From W0P28-013 sp963638355 (GTDB taxonomy: Bacteria; Bacteroidota; Bacteroidia; Bacteroidales; Paludibacteraceae), in contig CAVHRT010000002.1 of assembly GCA_963638355.1 (NCBI GenBank), positions 1-64,000 on the forward strand: a stretch of 64,000 bases of DNA, read 5' to 3'. Positions 1 to 8,814 of this stretch are shown one piece after another; position 1 is the stretch's first letter, and each line of letters starts with the position of its first letter. A program made the position numbers and the translations under genes. The notes under the pieces were generated by a model. The model was not told where the DNA came from and ran no database searches. It worked only from the letters and a program-made list of their open reading frames with translations.

Positions 1-640
1 CATTCAAACCTTCGGCCAAAATGCGCTCGTAAATTCTTATCTGGTCGGCAGCGTTTTCTATTCCAGCCAAGGCGCGAGCATGCCCCATATCGATTTTGCC
101 ATCTTTTATGCCGAGTTGAATTTCGGCGGGCAGTTTGAGCAGACGCACATAGTTCGCCACGGTAGCACGTTTTTTACCAATCTTCTGACTCAAAGCCTCT
201 TGCGTCAGATTGTAGTCGTTCATCAATTTGTGATAACTGAGCGCTATCTCCATGGCGTTCAAGTCCTCGCGCTGCAGGTTTTCGATGAGCGCCATCAGTT
301 GCACTTGCTGACCGTCGCTCGCCGTCTTGATGTAGGCGGGAATTTTCTCAAGTCCAGCCAATTTCGCAGCGCGCCAACGGCGTTCGCCAGCGATTATCTG
401 ATAGTGTCCCTCGTCGATTTTGCGCAGTGTGATGGGCGAAATCACGCCATATTCTTTGATTGAATCAGCCAATTCGGTCAGCGCATCGTCGTCGAAAATG
501 GTGCGTGGCTGATCGGGATTAGCATCAATCAGGCCGATTTCAATTTCGTTGATCGACGAGCCACCCTGCGGCTGCGCATCAACATCGATATCTTTTAACA
601 GGGCGCCAAGACCGCGTCCCAAAGCAGATTGTTTTGCCAT
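1..640 (-). CDS. parB: Chromosome-partitioning protein ParB (3' end outside window)
   Basis: ParB binds parS sites near the origin, loads as a CTP-dependent clamp and works with ParA in chromosome segregation. The first 213 codons are visible. They show the N-terminal LGRGLGALL stretch (residues 7-15), the NPDQPR box near residue 41, GERRWRAA near residue 85 (the CTP-binding/arginine patch of box II) and an HTH region around NLTQEALSQKIGKKRATV that contacts parS. The C-terminal dimerisation domain lies beyond base 1. The start is the ATG at 640, with nothing in frame upstream that fits better. It lies 94 bases downstream of parA on the same strand, so the two form the usual parA-parB unit. 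Identity is secure from motifs and context. Confidence 0.95.
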   Translation of the reverse strand, partial: MAKQSALGRGLGALLKDIDVDAQPQGGSSINEIEIGLIDANPDQPRTIFDDDALTELADSIKEYGVISPITLRKIDEGHYQIIAGERRWRAAKLAGLEKIPAYIKTASDGQQVQLMALIENLQREDLNAMEIALSYHKLMNDYNLTQEALSQKIGKKRATVANYVRLLKLPAEIQLGIKDGKIDMGHARALAGIENAADQIRIYERILAEGLN

Positions 641-675
641 AAAAAAGTTTAATGTTTCAAGTTTAACATTTCAAG

Positions 676-733
676 TTGGTCAGTGAGCCCGTCGAACCGC
701 AAAATCTCCCCTTCTCTGAGGGGGTCGGGGAGA
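676..733. repeat. Intergenic word repeats between parA and parB
   Basis: This gap holds two dispersed words seen elsewhere in the window. One is CAGTGAGCCCGTCGAACCG (relatives near 15,129 inverted and 25,820). The other is a CTCCCC...GAGGGGG..CGGGGAG block (relatives near 16,420, 24,577 and 33,429). The stretch 641-680 also has the TTTAATGTTTCAAGTTTAAC word type. No gene is visible. Confidence 0.6.
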
Positions 734-734
734 G

Positions 735-1496
735 TCACTTCCTATTTATCAACTCTTTTGCCAAATCGAGGTAGTTGATTGCGCCGCGCGATTCGGGATC
801 GTATTTCAGCACTGGCACGCCATAACTTGCAGCCTCGCTCAGTTTTATGTTGCGCTGAATCATAGTGTCGAACACCAAATTTCCAAAATGCGTTTTCAGC
901 TCGGTTGCCACTTGGTTGGCAAGGCGCAGACGCGCATCGAACATGGTAAGCACAAATCCATCGACTCTGAGTTGTTTGTTCTGACCGTTCTTCAGCAGTT
1001 TGATGGTGTGCATCAGTTTGCCAATGCCTTCGAGGGCAAAATATTCGGCCTGAACAGGGATAATCACCGTGTCGGACGCAGCAAGTGCGTTCACCGTGAG
1101 CAGTCCGAGCGACGGCGAGCAGTCAATCAGAATGTAATCGTACTGATCCTTTACCTGCGCCAAGGCACGACGCATGTAGAGTTCGCGGTCTTCCACCTCG
1201 ACGAGTTCCAACTCAGCGCCCACAAGGTTGATGTCGGAAGTGATGAGGTCGAGCCCTTCCATCTCGGTGTGATGAATGGCTTCGCTGGTTTCAATCTTGC
1301 CAATAAGGCTTTGATAGATGGTTTTGTCCTGATTGGTGATGTCGAATCCCAAACCCGTGGAGGCGTTGGCCTGCGGGTCGGCATCTACGAGCAGCACTTT
1401 TTTGCCATAGTGGGCAAGCGATGCCGCCAAATTGATACTCGTGGTGGTCTTTCCTACGCCACCCTTCTGATTGGCAATTGCAATAATTTTTCCCAT
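735..1496 (-). CDS. parA: Chromosome-partitioning ATPase ParA (Soj)
   Basis: A 253-residue ParA/MinD-type P-loop ATPase. ATP binding drives dimerisation and nucleoid binding, and ParB stimulates hydrolysis, moving the replicated origins apart. The deviant Walker A motif KGGVGKTT is at residues 11-18 and gives the signature lysine before the loop. DADPQAN follows near residue 40 and the Walker B region ILIDCSPSLG near residue 122. Length is normal for chromosomal ParA. The ATG at 1496 is preceded by ATACGACT, a short leader that also precedes the ompH gene starting at 28,417. It is the first gene of a parA-parB pair. Confidence 0.96.
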   Translation of the reverse strand: MGKIIAIANQKGGVGKTTTSINLAASLAHYGKKVLLVDADPQANASTGLGFDITNQDKTIYQSLIGKIETSEAIHHTEMEGLDLITSDINLVGAELELVEVEDRELYMRRALAQVKDQYDYILIDCSPSLGLLTVNALAASDTVIIPVQAEYFALEGIGKLMHTIKLLKNGQNKQLRVDGFVLTMFDARLRLANQVATELKTHFGNLVFDTMIQRNIKLSEAASYGVPVLKYDPESRGAINYLDLAKELINRK

Positions 1497-1585
1497 AGTC
1501 GTATGTTGATTTCAAATTTTTGCTTCGCAAGATTTTTGGTTAGACCACTTCTAACTTCTCACTGCTAACTTCTAACTAAAAAATC

Positions 1586-2611
1586 CTAACTTTCTAGCTG
1601 TTTTTCCACCACTTCAATTATCTTTTCCGATGGAATGCTTTCGAGGCAGCGGTAGTCGCCAAATTTACAGCGTTTGTCTTCGTGTACGGTGCATGGTCGG
1701 CACGAAAAATCTACGCCAACTTGATTTTCGTTAGGTTGTTTCCACCCGCCAAAACCTGCGAACGGATGCGTTGCGCCCCAAATGCTCACAGTGGGCGTGG
1801 CCGTGAGCGCAGCCAAGTGCATATTGCCCGAATCCATCGTTATCATCACATCGAGCTGCTCCATCAGAGCCAACTCTTCGTCGAGTTTGAGCGAGGTGTG
1901 AACGGCATACACATTCGAAAAAACCGTCTGCCAATCGCCCAAAAGTTCGTTCTCCATCTCGCCAGCGCCAAATAGAAAAATTTTGGTATTTGGCTGATTA
2001 TCAAAATGTCGAATCACATTTTTCGTCTTTCTGAAAGGCAGCGTTTTGCCTCGCGCAATCGACAGCGGCGCAATGCCAATCCAATGCCCAAGTTTCGGAC
2101 CGTAGAGTTCCGCAATTTTCTGCCGTTTTTCGTCCGAAGCGCGCGGAATGCGCACAAATTCGTTGTCGGTTCGCAAGCCCGCCTGCGCAAAAGCCTCGCT
2201 GTAACGCTCAAAAATCGGCTTCAGCGAACGGAAGCGCTGCGCTCCGCGATGCAGCAACAGTCGGCGTTCGGCGCGCTGCTTGTCAACAACTATTATTTTC
2301 GAACCGCAAATGCGCAGCAAAAATCGTATCAAGCGCGTCCGCACCGCATCTTGCAGGTCAATCACCACATCGAAATGCTGACTACGCAGTCCGCGAACCA
2401 ACCGCAAAGCACCTCGCACGCCCTTGTGCTGACCGCGAATGTCAGCCCCAACGAACTGAACATGAGCAAAATGCGAAAAAAGCGGCTGCAAAAAGTGCCG
2501 ACTCAGCACCGCGAACTGGTGTTCGGGGTAGCGCCTATCGAGCGAATCGAGCAGTGGGACGATGCTCGCCACATTGCTAATACCCGAAAAACAGATGATA
2601 AGCACCTTCAT
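1586..2611 (-). CDS. Glycosyltransferase family 9 (heptosyltransferase-like)
   Basis: A 341-residue protein of the ADP-heptose:LPS heptosyltransferase family (GT9), which adds sugars to the lipopolysaccharide core on the cytoplasmic face of the inner membrane. The N-terminus MKVLIICFSGISNVASIVPL is the GT-B Rossmann start. The C-terminal half has the family signature MDSGNMHLAALTATP followed by SIWGATHP, the nucleotide-sugar site. The frame is open upstream to 2683, but the ATG at 2611 starts exactly at the conserved first strand and was chosen. A TATATTTG box lies about 45 bases upstream. The actual sugar donor cannot be read from the sequence. Confidence 0.88.
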   Translation of the reverse strand: MKVLIICFSGISNVASIVPLLDSLDRRYPEHQFAVLSRHFLQPLFSHFAHVQFVGADIRGQHKGVRGALRLVRGLRSQHFDVVIDLQDAVRTRLIRFLLRICGSKIIVVDKQRAERRLLLHRGAQRFRSLKPIFERYSEAFAQAGLRTDNEFVRIPRASDEKRQKIAELYGPKLGHWIGIAPLSIARGKTLPFRKTKNVIRHFDNQPNTKIFLFGAGEMENELLGDWQTVFSNVYAVHTSLKLDEELALMEQLDVMITMDSGNMHLAALTATPTVSIWGATHPFAGFGGWKQPNENQVGVDFSCRPCTVHEDKRCKFGDYRCLESIPSEKIIEVVEKQLES

Positions 2612-2654
2612 TGTCGCCTTTTTATCGCAGATTTTCGTCTGCCATTTCAAAGTA

Positions 2655-2662
2655 CAAATATA
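2655..2662 (-). promoter_or_regulatory. Promoter -7 box for the GT9 gene
   Basis: On the minus strand this reads TATATTTG and matches the Bacteroidota -7 consensus TAnnTTTG. The -33 element is weak (ATTG about 18 bases upstream). It lies in the 144-base gap before the GT9 gene. Confidence 0.5.
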
Positions 2663-2755
2663 GTGCTTTTTTTGGAGCGGCAATCACTCGTGGAACATTT
2701 TTTTTGAAAAATCTGCACGCAATGGCGAAAAAATGCCGATGAAACCGCCATTTTA

Positions 2756-3757
2756 TCACTTTTCAAAAGTCAGTTTTTCGAAGCCAAATTTTTGCAGATA
2801 ATCGGCCAAATATTCCTGTTCGGTCTGACCAGGAGTTGGAATAAGCGTTGCAGTTTTGTCCACCGACATCAAATCCATGATGGTGCTGTAGCCAGAGCGA
2901 CAAAAAATGCGTGGAGTAGCCAAAAGAAGCCGCTGTAACTCGCTAGTTTTCAGATGATTACAAAATTCAACATTCCCACTCGAAGGCAACGTTTCGGAGC
3001 AAGTAGGCAGTCCACGAACAATCAAACAGCGACCATTTTGATGCGAAAAAAGTTCGGTGAGTTTATTTTCGAAAATTGTGCGCTGCGGTTCAGGACCCGA
3101 GACCAAGCCAAGGCAATCAAATTCCGATTTTTCTGAAGAGAAATCTGCCTTCTCGAATCGTGAAATTATTCCGATGAAATGGGCGTTTTGTGGCAATGGA
3201 TATTTGTGCGCAAGGTCGCCACAGAGTTGCAAATTTTCATCGTCTGGAATCCAGCAAAAATCGTATTTTTTGATGATTCTTTGGTGCAATCGCCACACCA
3301 TTTTTTCGGTAAAACGGCACGATTTCGGCATTTTCACCATCAATTGGTGAGTGATGTAAACGCACTGCGCCCTACGAGTCCACAGTCCAAAACGATTGTC
3401 GGAAATAACGCAATCTATCTGATTTTTCTCGATTATTTCGCGCAATTTTCGGTGTTCGCGCGCAATCTGAATGACAAACTTTGGCAACTGCCACAGCATG
3501 GCTCCAACCTGCGATTGCGACGCGGAATAACGCACCGTCAATCCCGCAAAACGAACGATCTGCAAATCTGGAAATTCCGTTTGTAGAAAGCGATAAGCGC
3601 CACCATCGGCCGCCAAAATCACCTGCTTGCCAACCGCCAAAAGCGCACGAACAATCGGTGTGCAGCGCGTGGCATGACCGAGCCCCCAATCGAGCGGACA
3701 AACCAACACGCGCCGCCCGCTGATTTTGGCGATTTCATCGGACAATTTTAAGGACAT
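2756..3757 (-). CDS. Predicted glycosyltransferase, MurG/GT28-like
   Basis: A 333-residue GT-B fold protein of a family related to MurG/UDP-glycosyltransferases that is common in Bacteroidota and not biochemically defined. Visible marks are VCPLDWGLGHATR near residue 20 (the glycine-rich GHxTR donor loop of this family), the central ISDNRFG, and near the C-terminus the donor-site block CRSGYSTIMDLM with TLIPTPGQTEQEYLADYL. No signal peptide, so it is probably cytoplasmic or membrane-associated. It starts 12 bases downstream of the radical SAM gene and is probably co-transcribed with it. The acceptor is unknown. Confidence 0.8.
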   Translation of the reverse strand: MSLKLSDEIAKISGRRVLVCPLDWGLGHATRCTPIVRALLAVGKQVILAADGGAYRFLQTEFPDLQIVRFAGLTVRYSASQSQVGAMLWQLPKFVIQIAREHRKLREIIEKNQIDCVISDNRFGLWTRRAQCVYITHQLMVKMPKSCRFTEKMVWRLHQRIIKKYDFCWIPDDENLQLCGDLAHKYPLPQNAHFIGIISRFEKADFSSEKSEFDCLGLVSGPEPQRTIFENKLTELFSHQNGRCLIVRGLPTCSETLPSSGNVEFCNHLKTSELQRLLLATPRIFCRSGYSTIMDLMSVDKTATLIPTPGQTEQEYLADYLQKFGFEKLTFEK

Positions 3758-3769
3758 CGCGCGGGAAAA

Positions 3770-4534
3770 TTACTCGGTTACAAGCACTTCGAAACCCAAC
3801 GCCTTCACACGATCGGCAATGGCGTGGAGCGTTTCGGCAGAGGCTTTTTGCAGATTTTCGACAGGCGTGGCACGATCGAGCGAATAGACCATCACTTCGC
3901 GCGGCTGAATCTTCTTCAACGCCTCGAGCCAAGCCGAAACCTCAGCCTCGGTGGTGTTGTCGATGTGCTGCCCTTGATAGTCGCCCGTAAAAAAGAGCGT
4001 TTGAACAATCACATTGTCGAAAGTCGCCATTTCATCGACAATTTTCGCCACCGAAAAATCCAAATGCCGCGGTTGATTGATGAGTTTTGCGGTGCTTTCG
4101 ATGGCAGAATCGAGCTTCAAAATGTTGTTGTCGACTTTGAGCAAAGCCGTTCGCACACTGGCTTTGTCGATGCGCGTGGCGTTCGACAGCACACTCACCT
4201 TGGCCGACGGATAGAGTTGGTCGCGCAGCGCAATGGTATCGTCGATTATTTCGGCAAAATGTGGGTGCAACGTCGGTTCGCCATTTCCAGCGAAAGTGAT
4301 GACATCGACTGGCGCATTTTTCTCGATTAAATCGCGCAATTTGGCTTCGAGATGCTGACGAATTTCGTCGCGCGATGGGATGCGTGCCTCGCCATGAGGC
4401 GTCGAAAATCCGCACTCGCAATAGAGGCACTCGAACGAGCAAACTTTGGCATTTGGCGGCAACAAATTCACGCCAAGCGATGCGCCCAAACGGCGACTGT
4501 GTATTGGTCCGAAGACTGGTTCTGGGAAAAGCAT
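3770..4534 (-). CDS. Radical SAM protein
   Basis: A radical SAM enzyme of 254 residues from the chosen start. The CSFECLYC segment supplies the CxxxCxxC cysteines for the 4Fe-4S cluster, preceded by GPIHSRRLGASLGVNL, a leader typical of a Bacteroidota subfamily with no assigned reaction. ITFAGNGEPTLHP is the SAM-contacting GxGEP motif. An upstream in-frame ATG exists at 4552, but its codons are part of a dispersed repeat word (ATGAAATCTGAAATC), so the ATG at 4534 (MLFPEP) is preferred. It is followed after 12 bases by the GT28-like gene. Substrate not predictable. Confidence 0.85.
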   Translation of the reverse strand: MLFPEPVFGPIHSRRLGASLGVNLLPPNAKVCSFECLYCECGFSTPHGEARIPSRDEIRQHLEAKLRDLIEKNAPVDVITFAGNGEPTLHPHFAEIIDDTIALRDQLYPSAKVSVLSNATRIDKASVRTALLKVDNNILKLDSAIESTAKLINQPRHLDFSVAKIVDEMATFDNVIVQTLFFTGDYQGQHIDNTTEAEVSAWLEALKKIQPREVMVYSLDRATPVENLQKASAETLHAIADRVKALGFEVLVTE

Positions 4535-4535
4535 G

Positions 4536-4627
4536 ATGATTTCAGATTTCAAATTTCAGATTGATTTTTGCTCCGCTCGGCAAACTAAAAACGAGTTTTC
4601 GTTTGCTCTCGCTTATCGCAAAAATTC
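4536..4627 (-). repeat. Structured dispersed repeat, copy A, upstream of the radical SAM gene
   Basis: Read on the minus strand, this segment is closely similar to 20,367-20,455 on the plus strand. Shared blocks are TTTTTGCGATAAGCGAG, an internal A-rich/T-rich hairpin, GCCGAGCGGAGCAAAAATC and then AATCTGAAATTTGAAATC. The core ends in an inverted repeat ATTTTTGC/GCAAAAAT. In this copy the inner stem is GCAAAC/GTTTGC. It sits directly before a start codon, in the same orientation relative to its gene as copy B. Confidence 0.75.
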
Positions 4628-4683
4628 AGATTTCAGATTGGGGCAGTGCGTTCGTCAAGCCGCAGTACCCCACTTTATGAACT

Positions 4684-5727
4684 TTACAACTTTCTACTAA
4701 ATATCTGCATTTCGTTTTGTCCGAAAAGTTCGATTTTCGTCGGTTTCATCGGGAAATTTGGAGCTTTCACGCCGTCGCCAATGGTCACTGGCGAAGTCTC
4801 GATGCGCGCCTCGTCCCACAAGTCGAGATCGATGAACGACTGCAGCAATTGTCGCCCACCTTCCACAATCACCGATTGCAGTTCGTGCTGATAGAGATAA
4901 TCGACTATTTGCGGCACTATATTTTGTCCAAAATCGAGCCGAACATAAGCGATATTCCCGATTGTTTCGTCTTTCGTGGCATTGAAAACCACGGTTGGCG
5001 CGCTATCGTCGAGCAGACGATAGTCGGCAGGAATGCGCAGCGACCGATCGACTACCATGCGCACTGGATTTTGGCTTCCCCACTTGCGCGAAGTGAGGTG
5101 CGGATTGTCGAGCAACGCAGTGTTTGTACCAATCAAAATGGCCGATTCCACCGAGCGAATTTGATGATTGAGCGTCTTTGTAACCTCGTTCGAGATACGC
5201 AACGGAGGCGTGCTGGCATCGTCGCGAATTTTATCGATGAAACCGTCGGCAGTTTGCGCCCATTTCAGCAAAATGAAGGGACGTTTTTTGGTGTGAAAAG
5301 TGATGAAACGACGGTTCAGCCAGCGACATTCTGGTTCAAGCACATGCTCGATCACCTCCACGCCAGCCTCGCGCAACATGGCGATGCCACGGCCGTTCAC
5401 TTTTTCGTTCGGATCGCCCATGCCAACCACCACGCGCGGAATTCGCTTTTCGATGATAAGTTTGGCGCAAGGCGGTGTTTTGCCATAGTGCGAACAGGGT
5501 TCAAGGCTCACATAGAGCGTCGATTGCGGCAAGAGTTCTGGATTTTTCACCGAAGCAATGGCATTCACCTCGGCATGCGGCAGCCCACAACGATGATGAT
5601 AGCCCTCGCCAATAATCACGCCATTGTGAACCAACACTGCGCCCACCATGGGATTTGGAGCGGTCTGACCTTCGGCCTGCTGCGCCAACTGCAAGCAACG
5701 ACGCATATAAAGTTCGTCTGTCTCCAT
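4684..5727 (-). CDS. ribD: Riboflavin biosynthesis deaminase/reductase RibD
   Basis: Bifunctional enzyme of 347 residues for the second and third steps of riboflavin synthesis: deamination of the GTP cyclohydrolase II product, then NADPH-dependent reduction of the ribosyl side chain. The N-terminal cytidine-deaminase-like domain (about 1-145) has the zinc ligands in HAEVNAI and EPCSHYGKTPPCAK. The C-terminal RibD_C reductase domain (about 146-347) has VEGGRQLLQSFI near residue 295. Length is typical. A minus-strand TACCTTTG box lies about 30 bases upstream, back to back with the glmS promoter region. The riboflavin kinase gene is far away at 37.6 kb, so this is not a rib operon. Confidence 0.95.
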   Translation of the reverse strand: METDELYMRRCLQLAQQAEGQTAPNPMVGAVLVHNGVIIGEGYHHRCGLPHAEVNAIASVKNPELLPQSTLYVSLEPCSHYGKTPPCAKLIIEKRIPRVVVGMGDPNEKVNGRGIAMLREAGVEVIEHVLEPECRWLNRRFITFHTKKRPFILLKWAQTADGFIDKIRDDASTPPLRISNEVTKTLNHQIRSVESAILIGTNTALLDNPHLTSRKWGSQNPVRMVVDRSLRIPADYRLLDDSAPTVVFNATKDETIGNIAYVRLDFGQNIVPQIVDYLYQHELQSVIVEGGRQLLQSFIDLDLWDEARIETSPVTIGDGVKAPNFPMKPTKIELFGQNEMQIFSRKL

Positions 5728-5753
5728 CAGTTTTTCTTGGAAAAATCAACTTA

Positions 5754-5761
5754 CAAAGGTA
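5754..5761 (-). promoter_or_regulatory. Promoter -7 box for ribD
   Basis: Minus-strand TACCTTTG, a full match to TAnnTTTG. No good -33 TTTG is seen at the usual distance. Placed about 27 bases before the ribD ATG. Confidence 0.5.
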
Positions 5762-5822
5762 CAAATTTAATCGCAATTTGTCGCACTATTTTTTTTGCAC
5801 CGAAAAATCTACACCCTATATA

Positions 5823-5853
5823 TTGCATTTTCGACAAAAAATTGCGAACTTTG
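5823..5853 (+). promoter_or_regulatory. Probable glmS promoter
   Basis: TTG at 5823-5825, 20 bases, then GAACTTTG at 5846-5853. The -7 box has one mismatch to TAnnTTTG, but the spacing matches the other promoters here. It lies 47 bases upstream of the glmS ATG. Confidence 0.45.
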
Positions 5854-5900
5854 CAACTTCGTATTTTAGGGTAAAAAGACTATTTAAAAATCACTTAACT

Positions 5901-7745
5901 ATGTGTGGAATAGTAGGTTATGTAGGTAAGCGCGATGCTTATCCCGTACTGACAAAGGGTCTTCATAGGCTCGAATACCGTGGCTACGACAGTGCTGGCG
6001 TGGCGCTCATCAATCCGCAAGGCAAACTGAACGTCTACAAGACCAAAGGCAAAGTGTCGGAACTCGAGGCTTTTGCCACCGACAAAGATGTGAGCGGCAC
6101 CATTGGCATTGCTCACACGCGCTGGGCCACCCACGGCGAGCCAAACACCGCCAACGCTCACCCGCATTATTCCGAATCGGAAGAGTTGGCAATAATTCAC
6201 AACGGCATCATCGAAAATTATGCTGTGCTGAAACAGGGTTTGATTCAACACGGCTACACTTTCAAAAGCGACACCGACACAGAAGTGCTTGTTCAGTTGA
6301 TAGAATACACCAAGCGCACCGACAATGTCGATCTGAAAACTGCCGTACAACTCGCTCTGAATCAGGTAGTTGGCGCATACGCCATAGCAGTGCTCGATCG
6401 CTCAAATCCCGACATCATAGTGGCAGCACGCAAAGGCAGTCCGCTGGTGGTTGGCATTGGCGATGGCGAATACTTTCTGGCTTCTGATGCCACGCCAATC
6501 GTTGAATACACCGACAAAGTGGTCTACATCGACGACGAAGAGGTTGTAACCATCGTACGCAATCAGCCGCTCGACATCACCACCATTGGCAACGTGAAAA
6601 AAACGCCAGAAATTCAGCGTTTGGAACTGACCATGTCGCAACTGGAAAAATGCGGCTATCCGCACTTCATGCTGAAAGAGATTTTCGAGCAACCCACAAC
6701 GCTCGCAGCCAGCATGCGCGGTCGCATCAATGTAGATCAAAACAACGTAACCATCGCAGGTTTCATCGACAACAAAGAGCGTTTCCTCAATGCCAAACGC
6801 ATCATCATCACCGCTTGCGGCACGTCGTGGCACGCAGGACTGATTGGCATGTACGCCATCGAAGAGTTTGCGCGCATTCCTGTGGAAGTGGAATATTCGT
6901 CGGAATTTCGTTACCGCAAACCTGTGATTAGCAAAGACGATGTGGTGATTGCCATCTCGCAATCGGGCGAAACTGCCGACACCTTGGCTGCCATAGAATT
7001 GGCAAAATCGTACGGCGCATTCATCTTCGGCATTTGCAATGTGGTTGGTTCCAGTATAGCGCGCGCCGCCAACAGCGGTTGCTACACGCACGTCGGCCCC
7101 GAAATTGGCGTAGCATCGACCAAAGCATTCACAGCGCAAGTTACGGTGCTCACCATGTTGGCTCTGATGATCGGTCGCGCCAAAGGCACACTCGACGAAA
7201 CACGCTACCTGCAAATAGTGTCGGAATTGGGCAAAATTCCTGATAAAATCGCCGAAATCTTGAAGCAAAACGACCATATTGCCGAGTTTGCCAAGACTTT
7301 CACCTACGCACAAAACTTCATCTACCTCGGTCGCGGATTCAACTATCCTGTGGCGCTCGAAGGCGCACTTAAGTTGAAGGAAATCAGCTACATACATGCC
7401 GAAGGCTATCCTGCAGCCGAGATGAAACACGGTCCTATCGCGCTCATTTCGCAAGAGATGCCCGTGGTGGTGATTGCGCCTCACTGCAGCACCTACGAGA
7501 AGATTGTGAGCAACATTCAAGAGGTAAAAGCGCGCAAAGGACGCATCATTTCGGTGGTTACCGAAGGCGACGAAGTGGTTCGCAACATGTCGGACTACAC
7601 CATCACCATTCCGAAGACCGAAGAGTGCCTCGCGCCACTTTTGGCAGTTGTGCCGCTGCAACTTTTGGCATATCACATAGCCGTGGTGAAAGGCTGCGAC
7701 GTGGATCAACCCCGGAATCTGGCTAAATCGGTAACCGTAGAATGA
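5901..7745 (+). CDS. glmS: Glutamine--fructose-6-phosphate aminotransferase GlmS
   Basis: A 614-residue enzyme that makes glucosamine-6-phosphate from fructose-6-phosphate and glutamine, the entry step to UDP-GlcNAc for peptidoglycan and LPS. It begins MCGIVGYVG, so Cys2 becomes the N-terminal nucleophile of the glutaminase domain (about 1-220). Two SIS sugar-isomerase domains follow, with TACGTSWHAG near residue 305 and the second around FIYLGRGFNYPVALEGALKL. The C-terminus PRNLAKSVTVE is the conserved tail. The frame is open upstream but only this ATG leaves the catalytic Cys at position 2. The stop overlaps the next gene's start (ATGA). No glmS ribozyme fold was recognised upstream. Confidence 0.97.
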   Translation: MCGIVGYVGKRDAYPVLTKGLHRLEYRGYDSAGVALINPQGKLNVYKTKGKVSELEAFATDKDVSGTIGIAHTRWATHGEPNTANAHPHYSESEELAIIHNGIIENYAVLKQGLIQHGYTFKSDTDTEVLVQLIEYTKRTDNVDLKTAVQLALNQVVGAYAIAVLDRSNPDIIVAARKGSPLVVGIGDGEYFLASDATPIVEYTDKVVYIDDEEVVTIVRNQPLDITTIGNVKKTPEIQRLELTMSQLEKCGYPHFMLKEIFEQPTTLAASMRGRINVDQNNVTIAGFIDNKERFLNAKRIIITACGTSWHAGLIGMYAIEEFARIPVEVEYSSEFRYRKPVISKDDVVIAISQSGETADTLAAIELAKSYGAFIFGICNVVGSSIARAANSGCYTHVGPEIGVASTKAFTAQVTVLTMLALMIGRAKGTLDETRYLQIVSELGKIPDKIAEILKQNDHIAEFAKTFTYAQNFIYLGRGFNYPVALEGALKLKEISYIHAEGYPAAEMKHGPIALISQEMPVVVIAPHCSTYEKIVSNIQEVKARKGRIISVVTEGDEVVRNMSDYTITIPKTEECLAPLLAVVPLQLLAYHIAVVKGCDVDQPRNLAKSVTVE

Positions 7746-8791
7746 CCGCACCAACCGAAACACAACGCAGCGCCGTGCTTCTCATCTTCACGGGAGGCAC
7801 CATCAGCATGGGCGAAAATCCATCGACCCAAGCGCTGGCTCCGCTCGATAGCGACCGTGTGCTGAGCCTCATTCCCGAGTTGGAAATGCTCGGCGTCGAT
7901 ATCTCGTCGGTGTCGTTCACGCCGCTCATCGACTCGTCCGACATACAGCCCGAAGCGTGGGTGCGCATTGCCGAGACCATTCGCGACAACTATCAGCGTT
8001 TCGATGGATTTGTAGTGCTTCACGGCACCGACACCATGGCCTATTCGGCTTCGGCACTCAGTTTCATGCTCGAACATCTGGGCAAACCAGTCATCTTCAC
8101 GGGAGCACAACTGCCCGTGGGTGTTTTGCGCAGCGATGCCAAAGAAAATTTGATTACCGCCATAGAACTTGCCGCCGCCAAAGACGAGCGCGGACAAGCC
8201 TGCGTGCCAGAAGTCTGCCTTTTTTTCGAAGATAAACTGATGCGCGGCAACCGCACCACCAAGCGCAACACCGAAGAGTTCAACGCATTCGCATCGTTCA
8301 ACTATCCAGAGTTGGCAAAGACAGGCGTTCACATAAAATATGCCACAGCAGCCATTCATCGGAGCAGCGCACCACAACAGTTTGCCATTCAAACAAAGCT
8401 CGACACGCACATCGCCATTCTAAAAATTTTCCCGGGAATAAACGAAGCCACAGTGCGCGCCATTTTGCAAACCGAGGGACTTCGCGCCGTTGTGCTCGAA
8501 AGTTTTGGAGCGGGCAACGCGCCACGCAGCGAATGGCTCTATCTGCTTTTGAAAGATGCCACCGACCGCGGCATAGTAGTGGTGAACATTACGCAATGTC
8601 GCGCTGGCAGCGTGGAGATGGGACGCTACGAAACCAGCGTGAACCTGCAACGCGCCGGTGTGGTGAGCGGCAGCGACATGACCACCGAAGCCGCCGTAAC
8701 CAAACTGATGTATCTGCTCGGGCAAAATGCCGATGCAGCCATAGTGCGCCACCTGATGGCACAACCACTAAGAGGAGAACTTACACTGTAA
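7742..8791 (+). CDS. ansA: Type I L-asparaginase
   Basis: A 349-residue cytoplasmic-type asparaginase that hydrolyses asparagine to aspartate and ammonia. Both catalytic threonine motifs are visible: FTGGTISM near residue 15 and HGTDTMAYSAS near residue 100, with the lysine-bearing LRSDAKENL further on. No signal peptide, which supports type I (AnsA) rather than the periplasmic type II. The ATG overlaps the glmS stop by four bases (ATGA), which implies translational coupling. Pairing an ammonia-releasing enzyme with a glutamine-consuming one suggests a nitrogen link, but that is inference. Confidence 0.92.
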   Translation: MTAPTETQRSAVLLIFTGGTISMGENPSTQALAPLDSDRVLSLIPELEMLGVDISSVSFTPLIDSSDIQPEAWVRIAETIRDNYQRFDGFVVLHGTDTMAYSASALSFMLEHLGKPVIFTGAQLPVGVLRSDAKENLITAIELAAAKDERGQACVPEVCLFFEDKLMRGNRTTKRNTEEFNAFASFNYPELAKTGVHIKYATAAIHRSSAPQQFAIQTKLDTHIAILKIFPGINEATVRAILQTEGLRAVVLESFGAGNAPRSEWLYLLLKDATDRGIVVVNITQCRAGSVEMGRYETSVNLQRAGVVSGSDMTTEAAVTKLMYLLGQNADAAIVRHLMAQPLRGELTL

Positions 8792-8814
8792 TTAACATTT
8801 TTTACGATATTTTG

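Noticed and set aside
2686..2697. CGTGGAACA resembling half of a parS site, close to parAB
   Set aside because: Only one half matches TGTTCCACGTGGAACA; the left half has several mismatches, so it is not a supported parS site.
5728..5900. glmS ribozyme upstream of glmS
   Set aside because: The leader is short and shows no ribozyme core; a promoter 47 bases upstream leaves no room for it.
6402..7763. 453-codon open frame antisense to glmS
   Set aside because: It lacks any conserved motif and mirrors glmS codon structure, so it is a shadow frame.
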